Below, one piece after another: positions 16,583 through 25,758 of a stretch of DNA of 34,042 nt; position 1 is the stretch's first letter, and each line of letters begins with the position of its first letter. The notes beneath the pieces are model-generated. The model searched no databases, was not told where the DNA came from, and saw nothing but the letters and a program-made list of their open reading frames with translations. The stretch covers positions 1 through 34,042 of the forward strand of contig CALVPP010000010.1 of the NCBI GenBank assembly GCA_944351395.1, given 5' to 3'. The translations under genes were made by a program, and so were the position numbers. The DNA comes from an uncultured Bacilli bacterium (GTDB taxonomy: Bacteria > Bacillota_I > Bacilli_A > RFN20 > CAG-826).

Positions 16583-18037
16583 CTATTTATGTTTAATTTC
16601 TTCTACTAATTTAGTTGAAGATACTCTTTTTGTATATGGTAGATATACTACATCAACACCGATATCTTTTAGTTGTTTTTCATAATTATTCCACTTTTCG
16701 GTATTTTTCCAATCGTCCCCTACCACTATTGCATCAATTTCGTAATGCTTGCACGCTGCTACCTTGTCCATATTCTCTTGCACGACAGCTTTGGTGACAA
16801 AAGGTAATGCTCTTACGAGTCTTACTCTATCTGCGAAAGCGATGATTGATTGTTTACCTTTATAGGAAACTAAATCATCAGATGTAACACCGACGATTAA
16901 TTCATCGCACATTTTACTCGCTCTTTTTAAAATATTTAAGTGACCGATATGGAACATATCATAAACACCTGTCGTATAAATGCGATGATACTTATTAAAA
17001 CAACGATTTCTTAAAAGATATAAGTAATGATCGGCAGAATAAGTTAACCATTTTTCTTCATCTCTAGTGCATCTTTCATAAGCATCTTCATAGAAGATAT
17101 CTTTATTTATAATCTCGCCATAATAATTTGCCCATATTTTTAGTGGCCTTGGTAATGGGTATTTACGAGGAACAAATAAATCACCAACTCGTTCTCTAAA
17201 TAATTCTCTTAAAAAATATTTTTCTTCACCGTTTTTGATTCGCTGATAATCCAATTCAAAATCACGATGAATGTATTCATAAGGTGCTTTTAAAGTAATA
17301 CCTGCAAGTTTCATCGCATTATTAAAATATTTTGTCGTAGCGGTCCCATAGATCTCTGACATGAATTCATCTAATTTAAAATATGGTTCATCATTATAAT
17401 CTTTATAAAAATCATATGGTTCTGCTTCAACTTTCATCACTTTATTAGGATTAACAAAAGTGTAGCGTTCTTTAAATTCTTCATTAGTCCATTTTTTGGA
17501 TAATAAGTTAAATAAACCACCAAAGCATAAATCCGCTCCAGAACCAGTGATAAGATTTTCTAATCCAAAATCTAATGCACGTACCGCCATCTTATGAAGT
17601 CCTATTTCAATAGGTGAAAGAGGTTCACCTTTTTGAAGCATTAAATCATCTTGATAATCTAAAACATCTTGAAATGTAACAGGAACTTCGATGAGTCTTA
17701 ACCCAAATTTATCAGCGTAGATTCTCGCTTGATTAACTTCATCCACTCCTTCCGTTTCAGGATATTTAAGAGTGAACGCTAATGTATTTTTCGGAAGATA
17801 AGATGCAAGTAGAGCACTATCAATACCACCACTTAAACAAATACCAGTCTTATTAAAATCGAGTTTACTAAAATATTTTTTTAAATATTCATCTAAATCT
17901 TTCTTAGTATTAATATTGACTGTTGGTCTTTTTTCAATACTTAAATCTATTTTTTTACCACCTAAAGGACTCGTATCCTTTGGCATATCCCTTTGCACTA
18001 AGAATGTAGCGATACATCTTTCGATTGAGTTATTCAT
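16583..18037 (-). CDS. Asparagine-synthase-like domain fused to a glycerol-3-phosphate cytidylyltransferase
   Basis: This is a 484-residue two-domain protein. Residues about 60-310 form an asparagine-synthetase-type ATP-pyrophosphatase domain with the PP-loop SGGIDS (69-74), TGSGADLCFGG (164-174) and a basic RKYPLPRPLK. The glutaminase domain that normally precedes it (with Cys2) is missing. Residues about 352-484 form a complete TagD/GCT-type cytidylyltransferase: YTTGVYDMFHIGHL (354-367, HIGH nucleotide motif), VGDDWK (439-444) and RVSST (471-475). It should make CDP-glycerol or a related CDP-alcohol from CTP. The N-terminal domain would adenylate a carboxylate, perhaps a uronic acid, for amidation. 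The ATG at 18037 has an AGGAGA ribosome binding site; a TTG 27 codons upstream is not used. Confidence 0.88.
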   Translation of the reverse strand: MNNSIERCIATFLVQRDMPKDTSPLGGKKIDLSIEKRPTVNINTKKDLDEYLKKYFSKLDFNKTGICLSGGIDSALLASYLPKNTLAFTLKYPETEGVDEVNQARIYADKFGLRLIEVPVTFQDVLDYQDDLMLQKGEPLSPIEIGLHKMAVRALDFGLENLITGSGADLCFGGLFNLLSKKWTNEEFKERYTFVNPNKVMKVEAEPYDFYKDYNDEPYFKLDEFMSEIYGTATTKYFNNAMKLAGITLKAPYEYIHRDFELDYQRIKNGEEKYFLRELFRERVGDLFVPRKYPLPRPLKIWANYYGEIINKDIFYEDAYERCTRDEEKWLTYSADHYLYLLRNRCFNKYHRIYTTGVYDMFHIGHLNILKRASKMCDELIVGVTSDDLVSYKGKQSIIAFADRVRLVRALPFVTKAVVQENMDKVAACKHYEIDAIVVGDDWKNTEKWNNYEKQLKDIGVDVVYLPYTKRVSSTKLVEEIKHK

Positions 18038-18083
18038 GTTCAATATTTCTCCTAAAAAATTCGACCTATTAAAAAACAAATTT

Positions 18084-18092
18084 AGTATAACA
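18084..18092 (-). promoter_or_regulatory. Extended -10 promoter of the fusion gene
   Basis: On the minus strand TGTTATACT (18092-18084) is an extended -10 element. It predicts a leader of about 40 bases that contains the AGGAGA ribosome binding site. No good -35 was seen. Confidence 0.45.
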
Positions 18093-18156
18093 TTTTTATG
18101 AAAAGCTCGATACCACAAAAGTTAATATAAAATATTATAACTGAAAAAATCATATA

Positions 18157-18165
18157 TGTTATAAT
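18157..18165 (+). promoter_or_regulatory. Extended -10 promoter, leaderless geometry
   Basis: TGTTATAAT (18157-18165) is a perfect extended -10. It ends six bases before the ATG at 18172, so transcription should begin exactly on the start codon. There is no ribosome binding site and no clear -35. Confidence 0.6.
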
Positions 18166-18171
18166 AACCAC

Positions 18172-18936
18172 ATGAGCATTAGAGATAACGATTTTAAGGT
18201 ATCGATAATTACACCCCTCTTCAATGTTAAAAACTATTTTGAAGAGACGTTTTCTAGCGTTATATCTCAAACTTATAAAAATTTTGAATGGATCATCGTC
18301 GACGACATATCCACTGATGGTTCCTATGAATTAGCGAAAAAATTATCACTACACGACGAAAGAATAATACTTTTAAAATTATCTGAAAAAGGTGGGCCCG
18401 CTAAGGCGCGCAACTTAGGTCTAAAAACCGCTTCTGGAAGATACATAACTTTTTTGGATAGTGATGATTTATTAGATGCAAATTATTTAGAAGAGCAAGT
18501 TGCATTCATGAAAGAAAATGGACCATTAATTACTGCTAGTTATAGAAGATTGGCCGCTAAAACAACAACTGATTTTATGGTGCCAAAAATTAGTACTTAT
18601 AAAATGATTTTAAATGGCAATAATTTATCTTGTCTCACGACGATGTATGATCGATATGTAATTGGTGAAAATTATTTTCCAGAAGATTTTTCAAAAGCAG
18701 AAGATTATGTTTTTTGGCTTAATATCTTAAAAAAAGGTTATGTTGCTAAAGGTAATCAAAAAATATTAGCTTCTTATCGAATTTTACCTAAATCACGTTC
18801 AAAAGGCAAAATGAAGCAACTTAGAATTATGTATCATACTTATCATAAAATTTTAGGTATAAATTGGCTTGCAAGTTGCTACCATGTTGTTAGATGGGCA
18901 ATATATGGTCTAAAAAAATATCGACATGTAAAATGA
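18172..18936 (+). CDS. GT2 family glycosyltransferase
   Basis: This compact 254-residue GT-A enzyme has KVSIITPLFN (9-18), IVDDISTDGS (42-51), GGPAKARNLGL (74-84) and FLDSDDLL (94-101), followed by KAEDYVFW in the acceptor region. It resembles the short capsule glycosyltransferases of streptococci and enterics. No hydrophobic anchor is present, apart from a weak aromatic C-terminus. It has its own promoter and no Shine-Dalgarno sequence. It faces the minus-strand operon 26155-18940 tail to tail with only three bases between the two stop codons. The sugar is not predictable. Confidence 0.9.
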   Translation: MSIRDNDFKVSIITPLFNVKNYFEETFSSVISQTYKNFEWIIVDDISTDGSYELAKKLSLHDERIILLKLSEKGGPAKARNLGLKTASGRYITFLDSDDLLDANYLEEQVAFMKENGPLITASYRRLAAKTTTDFMVPKISTYKMILNGNNLSCLTTMYDRYVIGENYFPEDFSKAEDYVFWLNILKKGYVAKGNQKILASYRILPKSRSKGKMKQLRIMYHTYHKILGINWLASCYHVVRWAIYGLKKYRHVK

Positions 18937-18939
18937 CGA

Positions 18940-20229
18940 TTATCTCGTCAAAATTATCTTTTTCATCTTTTCTTTATTAGATTCTAAAGAAAAATATTTT
19001 CTTGCAACTACTTTCGCTTTACTTTCATTTCCATAAATGTCAATCTCGCAATTTTTTAATGCTAAAACAAATTCATCTATTTTGAAATGATTATTAATTT
19101 GAAAAGCACAACCTTCTTCATTTAAAAATTTACTTGCGTCAGTTTTAGATGGTCCGATGTAAAGAAATGGTTTTAAAGAACAAATACAGTCGCCTAACTT
19201 ACCGCTGAAGGCATGTTCGGTCGTGAATCTATTTTCCTCATCAAATGCATCTATTTGCAAAATAATATCGCTTTCTTCATAGATTTTTACCACTTCTTCA
19301 TAAGAAACATAACCGCGATAATCGACGCACTTGAACGAAGATATTAATTCTTGCTGTTCCTTGTCTAATTTACTAGCTAGAATTAGTTTGAAACATGAAT
19401 GTTTATCGATGGAATTTATAAAATCCAGAATTGTCAAAAATCTTTCGTGTCCTAAAGAACCACAATATGACAAGACGATGTTTTTAGGATCAAATTTTTT
19501 TCGAGGGAAAGATTTCATGGATGAGTTAGGCATGATGACAACGCCATCATGAAAAGTAGAAAAATTTTGAGCGTATTCATCCATAAGAGATTTAGTTAGA
19601 TAAATGGAATTAGATGAACGAGCTAACAATTTCCTTCTAATCTTAAAAAACTTTTTATGATAGAAGTGTTTGAAGAAAAATTTTTCGCCAATAACTTTGC
19701 GAGCGAAGAAACTATTCTTTTTCAAGCAATAATCTTCGGTAGTGTACAGCACTAATTTGCAATTAGTTCTCTTCTGTATTTTTAATGCAAATTTATCAAA
19801 AAAAGGTAATGAAGAGTCTTGAAGTATGATGATATCTGGTCTTTCTAATTTAATCCAATCGTAAATTTTCTTAAAAAAGAGCGAATGGTAATTCCAAACG
19901 ATATTTCGTATGATTCCTTGGATGATAGATTTTTTTCCTCTTACACTACTTTGTGGATAATATGTTTTTAAATTTGATTCAATATTTTCTCCATCGTAAC
20001 TTAAAATTTTAATTTTCTTCAACATTCTTCTTAATGGTCTTGTAAATTGTCTTTCGTCAATTAATAAATATCTGCCTTCTATCCAAGTAGGAATTGGCCC
20101 TTTTATGTAAATTTGAGAAAAATTAATTTTATCTCTTAATGGCAAAATTAAAGAACCAAGACTTCTCCCGTTACTGCTTTCTTTATTTAAAGCTTCAAAT
20201 GATAAAACTAGGACATTAGTTTTTTTCAA
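18940..20229 (-). CDS. GT4-like glycosyltransferase, TTG start
   Basis: This 429-residue GT-B type enzyme is related to the one at 5156-6418. It has an N-terminal SFEALNKESSNGRSLG and a C-terminal IVLSYCGSLGHERFL and GKLGDCICSLKPFLYIGP. The start is a TTG at 20229 preceded by AAGGTG seven bases upstream, and no ATG is found until about residue 69. The start lies inside the end of the previous gene (overlap 14 bases), so translation is coupled. It is the last gene of the seven-gene minus-strand operon that begins at 26155. The substrate is unknown. Confidence 0.85.
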   Translation of the reverse strand: MKKTNVLVLSFEALNKESSNGRSLGSLILPLRDKINFSQIYIKGPIPTWIEGRYLLIDERQFTRPLRRMLKKIKILSYDGENIESNLKTYYPQSSVRGKKSIIQGIIRNIVWNYHSLFFKKIYDWIKLERPDIIILQDSSLPFFDKFALKIQKRTNCKLVLYTTEDYCLKKNSFFARKVIGEKFFFKHFYHKKFFKIRRKLLARSSNSIYLTKSLMDEYAQNFSTFHDGVVIMPNSSMKSFPRKKFDPKNIVLSYCGSLGHERFLTILDFINSIDKHSCFKLILASKLDKEQQELISSFKCVDYRGYVSYEEVVKIYEESDIILQIDAFDEENRFTTEHAFSGKLGDCICSLKPFLYIGPSKTDASKFLNEEGCAFQINNHFKIDEFVLALKNCEIDIYGNESKAKVVARKYFSLESNKEKMKKIILTR

Positions 20230-21046
20230 CGTTTTTCACCTTATCTTTCTTTTTCGCTTCTACTACGCCTTGGAACATATATTTTTTTAACTCTTTGATG
20301 TTTTGACCAAGGTTTTTAAACATCTTCCTATGTTTAACAAGAAAAAGAATGCTAAATATTTTCGCTAGTTTTCCATAAAGAAGATAGTAGATGTAACCAT
20401 GCGAAAAAAGTTCTACCTTAAAATCTCTAGTCTTCGGATCGTGCCACACTGATACTAATTGATCGACGATAAAAGCAATTTCGGTCTCGGACCAAATTTT
20501 ATATTTTTTGGTGAATTCGTGCATGAAAACACCATCTTCCCCGTGGTTTATAGAAGTTCCTGGACCTAACGATTCATTAAATCTTAGATTGTGAGAAACG
20601 AGTAAATCACGCCTGAAAAAAATGCAATACGCTCCAACTGACCTTAAGTGTCTAAAGGTTATGAAACCTTTTTTCTTGATTAGTTTGCCCTTTCTCTCGC
20701 GGTTGGCCGTGCAATAATTATAACGTAGAGCAGGTAAATTTTTCTCGATAACATTTCGCTCGACTTTCTCTTGCATATCGGTCATATAATGCTCATCATC
20801 GTCGACAAAAGTGATGTATTTAGCGCTTGCTTTTGATAACAAAAAATTTCTATTTTTCGATGTTCCTTTACTAGTTAAATCATATATAGTTGCAATGTAT
20901 CCTTCGCCGATGATTTGATATTCTTTTTCTTCTGGGCGGAGTTGATTTCCGACAAGAATATTGCCTTTTATATTAGCCCCATCTAAAAGTGTTTTTAGTT
21001 CATCTGGTTCTTTTTTAATTGTTGTAATCAAGTATTGAAAATTCAT
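20216..21046 (-). CDS. GT2-like glycosyltransferase
   Basis: This 276-residue GT-A type protein lacks the usual opening but has TFVDDDEHY (79-87) as the metal-binding motif and SLGPGTSINHGEDGVF (159-174), a glycine-rich stretch plus the catalytic acid region (GED) found in distant GT2 enzymes. The C-terminal 60 residues are very basic (KKYMFQGVVEAKKKDKVK) and may touch the membrane. The ATG has an AGGAGAA ribosome binding site. It overlaps the next gene by 14 bases and follows the GT4 gene by 16 bases, in the middle of the operon. The sugar is unknown. Confidence 0.8.
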   Translation of the reverse strand: MNFQYLITTIKKEPDELKTLLDGANIKGNILVGNQLRPEEKEYQIIGEGYIATIYDLTSKGTSKNRNFLLSKASAKYITFVDDDEHYMTDMQEKVERNVIEKNLPALRYNYCTANRERKGKLIKKKGFITFRHLRSVGAYCIFFRRDLLVSHNLRFNESLGPGTSINHGEDGVFMHEFTKKYKIWSETEIAFIVDQLVSVWHDPKTRDFKVELFSHGYIYYLLYGKLAKIFSILFLVKHRKMFKNLGQNIKELKKYMFQGVVEAKKKDKVKNVEKN

Positions 21047-21062
21047 AGCAACTTCTCCTAGA

Positions 21063-22244
21063 TTAAGAAATTTTATTATAAAAATTTAATAAAGCGGAAC
21101 AATTAGTGTCCATATCGAATAATTCTCTGCTTCTTTTTAAGCAATTATCAATGTAATATCCTTTGCCTTTTTCAATCACTTTTTCTATCGCATTAATCGC
21201 TTCTTCTTTGTTGTCTGGCTCAATAATAACTCCATAGCGTTCATCATGAACAAGTTCAGGTAGCGCCTGATTATTGAAGACGATAGCGGGCGTCCCACAA
21301 CTTAAAGATTCAGCAACAACTTTACCAAATGTGTCCATCGTTGAAGGATTAAAAAATACATCCGCGGACGAATAGTACTTGCGCAGTAAATCAACTGAAT
21401 TAGTAGAATTCAAAAAATGGATAAATGGATATTTATCATGTGAGAATGAATGCGATCCAACCATGACAAAATTATATTTTTTATGAAGAGTATTAGCGAT
21501 TTCGATAAAAAATTTAAAACGGTATGAACTTTCATTCAATGCCGACCAAATGACCAAGACGACTGGCCTATTATCATTCAAACCAAATATCGATTTATCA
21601 TAATCGTAATAAAATTTCGAAAAATCAATCCAATTGTAAATGACGCATGACGAGGCATTCGCTAAAAAAGACTTTTTGATAATTGATTCGGAAAAATATG
21701 AGTTACATTGTATGCCAAGGTGATTTAGCAACAAAAAGCAGTTCTTTTTCATCTCATAGTACCGTTTCAAATTGAAAAAAATATTTCTTTTAAAATGATG
21801 GCATTCATCGCAGCGCTTCATATCGCAATCATCTTTAGGAATTTTGCATGTAGCGGTCACGAACCAAAAATCATGTGTCGTAAAAACGACTTTGCATTTA
21901 GCTTCAACTAAATATTTGAATAAAATTTTATAATTCACGTAGCTTTCGTGCAAATTTCTTAAATGCACGACATCGGGTTTTATTCGTTTCATCCATCGCA
22001 CAAGTTTACGCGTAGAGAATCTAGAAAAACAGCCTTCTCTCTTCGTGATTTTTGCTAAGGTATTATGTAAAAAATATCCGAACTTATTCGTGATTTTGAA
22101 CATGTGAGGATCGTCTGTTTTTTCGCCTATGCCATAGGCAACGTAAGAATCTTCGCCTCTTTCCAGAAGAAAATTATGTAATTCCATAGTTGTTCTTCCA
22201 GTGCTTCTAGAATTAGCTAAAATATTGATCTGAATAATCTTCAT
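21063..22244 (-). CDS. GT4 glycosyltransferase with a Cys cluster (second copy)
   Basis: This 393-residue GT-B enzyme of the same group as 3915-5114 has MKIIQINI, NSRSTGRTTMELH (11-23), HLRNLHESY (94-102), TTHDFWF (122-128) and the cysteine insert Cys133, 140, 145, 148, a likely zinc site. The donor domain has DTFGKVVAESLSCGTPAIVF. The start at 22244 is preferred because it overlaps the preceding stop as ATGA and has GGTGA seven bases upstream; the open frame begins 12 codons earlier without support. Overlaps on both sides of the operon indicate coupled translation. The sugar is unknown. Confidence 0.9.
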   Translation of the reverse strand: MKIIQINILANSRSTGRTTMELHNFLLERGEDSYVAYGIGEKTDDPHMFKITNKFGYFLHNTLAKITKREGCFSRFSTRKLVRWMKRIKPDVVHLRNLHESYVNYKILFKYLVEAKCKVVFTTHDFWFVTATCKIPKDDCDMKRCDECHHFKRNIFFNLKRYYEMKKNCFLLLNHLGIQCNSYFSESIIKKSFLANASSCVIYNWIDFSKFYYDYDKSIFGLNDNRPVVLVIWSALNESSYRFKFFIEIANTLHKKYNFVMVGSHSFSHDKYPFIHFLNSTNSVDLLRKYYSSADVFFNPSTMDTFGKVVAESLSCGTPAIVFNNQALPELVHDERYGVIIEPDNKEEAINAIEKVIEKGKGYYIDNCLKRSRELFDMDTNCSALLNFYNKIS

Positions 22245-23284
22245 TTTTGATTCACCAGTTCTTTGTATTCTTTTGCACATCTTTTAAAAGAAAAATATTC
22301 TATCAATGAACGTTTTTCTTCCTCGCTAATTGGATGATATTCATCTTTAATTTCCTCTAGACGCGAAGCCAATTCGGTAGCGTTCAAGCAATCCGCGGTA
22401 TGGAAATAATTTTTATGAACGAAGACGCCGCAAGCGCCAGTCGTCGATTGGGTAACCAAATTGCAACCGTTCGTCGCTGCTTCACTAAAAACGATGCCGA
22501 ACGGCTCTAACGAATTCATCGACACAAAAAATTTGCTTTGTTCAAACAATGATTTTACTTCACTTTGAGTTAATTTTCCTTTGAATTCGATACAAGTATT
22601 TCTATATTTGCCGGTAGTGAATAGATTTTCTAACTTACCATATCCTGCAACAGCGAAGCGTAGATTTGGATATTTTTCATGTAGTAAAATAAAAGCATCG
22701 CTAATCATCTCTACTTCTTTTGCTGGAGACAATCGCCCAATATATACAAAATCGTATATTCTTTCTTTTTCAGTATATGATGACTTGAGATTGCATCCGT
22801 TATAAATAACTTTGTCACAATTGAGAAGGATTAATCTTTTGTTCAAGGCATAAGATAAATAAGAAACAGTCACTACTTTATCGCAATGTTTCTTAGAATA
22901 TTTTGCTACTTTATTAATTGCCCAGTATTTGAATCTACCGACCGTAGGACTAGGAACTCCGTGTAGAACGGAAACGTAAGTCGCATTTTTCCAATGACGC
23001 TTATATTTTTTGATACCAACAGTGTATTGGAGCGAGGAGATGACTAAATCTGGTTTGTATTTTTTTATTTCTTTCGCGATGGCACCAAAATGGAAGATTA
23101 TTTTCTTTGCAGAAATGTTTCTATCTAAAATTCTTAAATTATCGATAGTAGATGATTTTGCGACAGATAAAATCTGCACCTCATCGCCCAATTCTTTAAA
23201 GCCATGATATAATCCCTCGTCAAATACTCCTACACCACCACTTAATTTTTCATTAACTATTGGTCCTAATATCAATACTCTCAT
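22241..23284 (-). CDS. GT4 glycosyltransferase
   Basis: This 347-residue GT-B enzyme has SGGVGVFDEG (15-24) in the N-terminal domain and, in the donor domain, FVYIGRLSPAKEV (179-191), VAGYG (212-216) and LEPFGIVFSEA (259-269), the complete E/x7/E donor motif (Glu260 and Glu268). These are canonical for retaining GT4 enzymes that use a nucleotide sugar. A GGAGGA ribosome binding site precedes the ATG. It follows the polymerase gene by 25 bases and overlaps the next glycosyltransferase gene by four. Confidence 0.92.
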   Translation of the reverse strand: MRVLILGPIVNEKLSGGVGVFDEGLYHGFKELGDEVQILSVAKSSTIDNLRILDRNISAKKIIFHFGAIAKEIKKYKPDLVISSLQYTVGIKKYKRHWKNATYVSVLHGVPSPTVGRFKYWAINKVAKYSKKHCDKVVTVSYLSYALNKRLILLNCDKVIYNGCNLKSSYTEKERIYDFVYIGRLSPAKEVEMISDAFILLHEKYPNLRFAVAGYGKLENLFTTGKYRNTCIEFKGKLTQSEVKSLFEQSKFFVSMNSLEPFGIVFSEAATNGCNLVTQSTTGACGVFVHKNYFHTADCLNATELASRLEEIKDEYHPISEEEKRSLIEYFSFKRCAKEYKELVNQK

Positions 23285-23309
23285 CTTTAATCCTCCAATT
23301 TCATAAGCA

Positions 23310-24605
23310 TCAAATTTCTAAATCATTTTTAACGATTTGAGAGGTTCTAATTTCGCTATATTCTTCGAACATGTGAAAGAAAATCATTGAAGCGAATATA
23401 CCTAATATATAAAAGCCAGCCGAGCCGACAAAAACGCCTCCTTCATTAAAAGAAAAATAAAGAATCGATAAGAAACATATTATCGGGAAAATAGGTGCTC
23501 TACTAGTTTTCGATATCGATGCGTTCATCTTGATAAGTAATATTTTGTATAGCATACAAATGAACACAATAAACGGTATGGATCCAAAAAGGACTAACAC
23601 CATGATATAGGCGCCGCCAAGATTATCGATGTTGCCGGCGGTTCCAGATATCGCATAATTACCAAATAAAATATAAAGGATGTTACCCACAAAATGAGAT
23701 AATGCATCGGCGATAGAATAATATCTAGCGGTAATCGACAACTCCATGAGCAAATCTGTAAATAGCCCTGTAAGATCGCTAATATATCCTAGTAACATCG
23801 TGGCAAATATGTAAAAAATTGGCACGAGCACTAAAAAGAGAACTTTAGTTTTTAACTTCATCTTAATTCGCGTGAAGAATAAAATGAGAACGAGAACGCA
23901 AGCGACAGCGAAAGCAATCCAAGAATTTCTCGAACGCGTTAAGAACAAAAACATGATTTCGAATGGAAGGCATAGAGCGGCAAGAATTTTGATGATTTTA
24001 CATTTAGAATAAAAAACTGCTCCTAGGAGTAAAAGAATGTAAACAAATACATACTCCCCTGTCAAGTTAGGATTGACGAGATTTAGCGTTAAATCAACCC
24101 ATTCAGTTGGAGCATTCCAAGTCCTCGCGTATCCGGAGAAAAAGAGGATAATGACTAAGACTGATGATATGATTATCGTAGCGAAAAATATATGCTTTGA
24201 AACATCATTGAATTTGATGTCGACTATCAAGACGTAAAGCGCAAAACAAAAAAATAGACAGAGGAACTGATTAAAATAACTAAGTGAACCAATATTAAAA
24301 TTTGATGTTGCAAACACCGAAATAAGAGTTAGAAAGCCTAAAATAATAAGTGAGACGAAAAGAGCGTTATTATGAGCGTAACTAACTATTGACCACTTGC
24401 CATCTCTTCTTTCATCGATGATGGAAACTATGAATTTAACAATTACCCAAACAGCTATGAAACCGAAAGATAATTGAAAAAGAACGGACATGACATTGCT
24501 TAATTTTAAAACGCTAAGAGTAAGGCAAAGGACGCCGAGAATGAATATACCCAGAGAATAAAATTGTTCGTATTTTTTGACAAAATCACAAAACTTATAT
24601 TTCAT
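23310..24605 (-). CDS. O-antigen ligase/polymerase-like membrane protein (Wzy/WaaL family)
   Basis: This 431-residue protein has about ten to twelve membrane segments and a large external loop. The family mark is FLTRSRNSWIAFAVA (about 220-234) after a membrane segment, matching the TxSRxxW/L signature of Wzy_C-type O-antigen ligases and polymerases. A loop with NAPTEWVDLTLNLVNPNLTG precedes it. It would polymerise or transfer lipid-linked repeat units outside the cell. Its start overlaps the GLUG-protein gene by 11 bases, so the two are translationally coupled. It is the second polymerase candidate beside the EpsG-like protein at 11221. Confidence 0.8.
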   Translation of the reverse strand: MKYKFCDFVKKYEQFYSLGIFILGVLCLTLSVLKLSNVMSVLFQLSFGFIAVWVIVKFIVSIIDERRDGKWSIVSYAHNNALFVSLIILGFLTLISVFATSNFNIGSLSYFNQFLCLFFCFALYVLIVDIKFNDVSKHIFFATIIISSVLVIILFFSGYARTWNAPTEWVDLTLNLVNPNLTGEYVFVYILLLLGAVFYSKCKIIKILAALCLPFEIMFLFLTRSRNSWIAFAVACVLVLILFFTRIKMKLKTKVLFLVLVPIFYIFATMLLGYISDLTGLFTDLLMELSITARYYSIADALSHFVGNILYILFGNYAISGTAGNIDNLGGAYIMVLVLFGSIPFIVFICMLYKILLIKMNASISKTSRAPIFPIICFLSILYFSFNEGGVFVGSAGFYILGIFASMIFFHMFEEYSEIRTSQIVKNDLEI

Positions 24606-25758
24606 AATAAATCAAACATTCTATCCCTTCGCTATCGATGTGCCAAATGGTTTCATCCCAATCTAATTTATCTAAGGATAATTCAGCATATGTTGTAAAA
24701 ACACCTTGTTCGTATTTGCTACCATAAATCGTATCGGAAGTATAATAGCAATTAGTTACGTTCAGTTTTGGAACATTTTCATCACTATAATAAACACCGG
24801 AAATACAATTTTTAGAAGTAGCGCTTGTGATGAATCCTGATACGACAACATTTTCAAATTTACTAAAATTATTATTTTCAATCTTTCCGACACCGAGTGA
24901 ACAATAGGAAATCAATGCTTCGCCATAAATTTGAATGTTCATGCGATTATAGCAATTTGAAATGACATTGTTATCATCTTCGCTCTTGCCGATAAAACCG
25001 CCGAGAGATTCATCTTCCGAGACGTATGAACGAAGTGATGATCCAACTAGATTATTTGTGAAAGTTGAATCTAATGAAATACCGGTGATACCACCACCAA
25101 TTACTTTTGAACCATCACGTATTTCGATAGTAGAATTCATCGTGTTATAAACATAGTTTGCGTTGTCTGAAAATCCTGCCAAACCGCCTACAACTAAAGA
25201 ACCTTCATGCGAAATCGCGGTGTGTATCGTCGTTAGACAAGTGTCGATTGTACCATAATTTTTCCCAGTATAGATGCCGATATTACAACCATCACCGGCA
25301 ACGATTTCTTGTCTGCCAGACCAAATAGTGCATTTTGTTATTGAACCACGATTGATGCCAGCATAAATTCCGTAGTTTGAATTGTTAGATAAGGTCACAT
25401 CAATAAATGAATTGTAAACCTCTACTCCAGTGATAGTTCCTTCATTCACAGCGAATAAGCCAACATTATTCGAACTAGTCGCATCAAAAGATTTAATCGT
25501 GATGGGGTTCCTCGCTTCAAGCGTACCTGTGAAGGGTTTCTCTTCTGAACCGAGCGGTACCCAATTTTCAAAAGTTAAATAACCGGTGATAATATATCTA
25601 GCGCTCATGTCGTCTTCTATTTTCTTAAAATCATCGACATTTTTTATATAAATTGGAACATCAGCAACTGGAGAAGCAAAAACAAAAAAAGCGACCATTA
25701 TAACGCTGACACATATGAGAATAATCATGCCTACATTTGATTTAATTTTGTTTAACAT
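24595..25758 (-). CDS. GLUG-repeat surface protein with N-terminal membrane anchor
   Basis: This 387-residue protein has one hydrophobic segment (about 10-30), a signal anchor or uncleaved signal peptide, and is otherwise outside the cell. After the segment ENWVPLGSEEKPFTGTLEA (about 64-82), typical of GLUG proteins, come repeated units such as VGLFAVNEGTITGVEVYNS, GIYAGINRGSITKCTIW, GIYTGKNYGTIDTC, GGLAGFSDN, GGGITGISL and GGFIGKSEDDNNVISNCYN. These predict a right-handed beta-helix. No LPXTG sorting signal is seen. A GGAGA ribosome binding site precedes the ATG. Both ends overlap neighbours, with 17 bases upstream and 11 bases into the polymerase. A glycan-binding or assembly role is inferred. 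Confidence 0.75.
   Translation of the reverse strand: MLNKIKSNVGMIILICVSVIMVAFFVFASPVADVPIYIKNVDDFKKIEDDMSARYIITGYLTFENWVPLGSEEKPFTGTLEARNPITIKSFDATSSNNVGLFAVNEGTITGVEVYNSFIDVTLSNNSNYGIYAGINRGSITKCTIWSGRQEIVAGDGCNIGIYTGKNYGTIDTCLTTIHTAISHEGSLVVGGLAGFSDNANYVYNTMNSTIEIRDGSKVIGGGITGISLDSTFTNNLVGSSLRSYVSEDESLGGFIGKSEDDNNVISNCYNRMNIQIYGEALISYCSLGVGKIENNNFSKFENVVVSGFITSATSKNCISGVYYSDENVPKLNVTNCYYTSDTIYGSKYEQGVFTTYAELSLDKLDWDETIWHIDSEGIECLIYYEI

Noticed and set aside
18038-18118. 27-residue N-terminal extension of the fusion protein from a TTG
   Set aside because: The predicted promoter lies inside this stretch, and AGGAGA marks the ATG at 18037.
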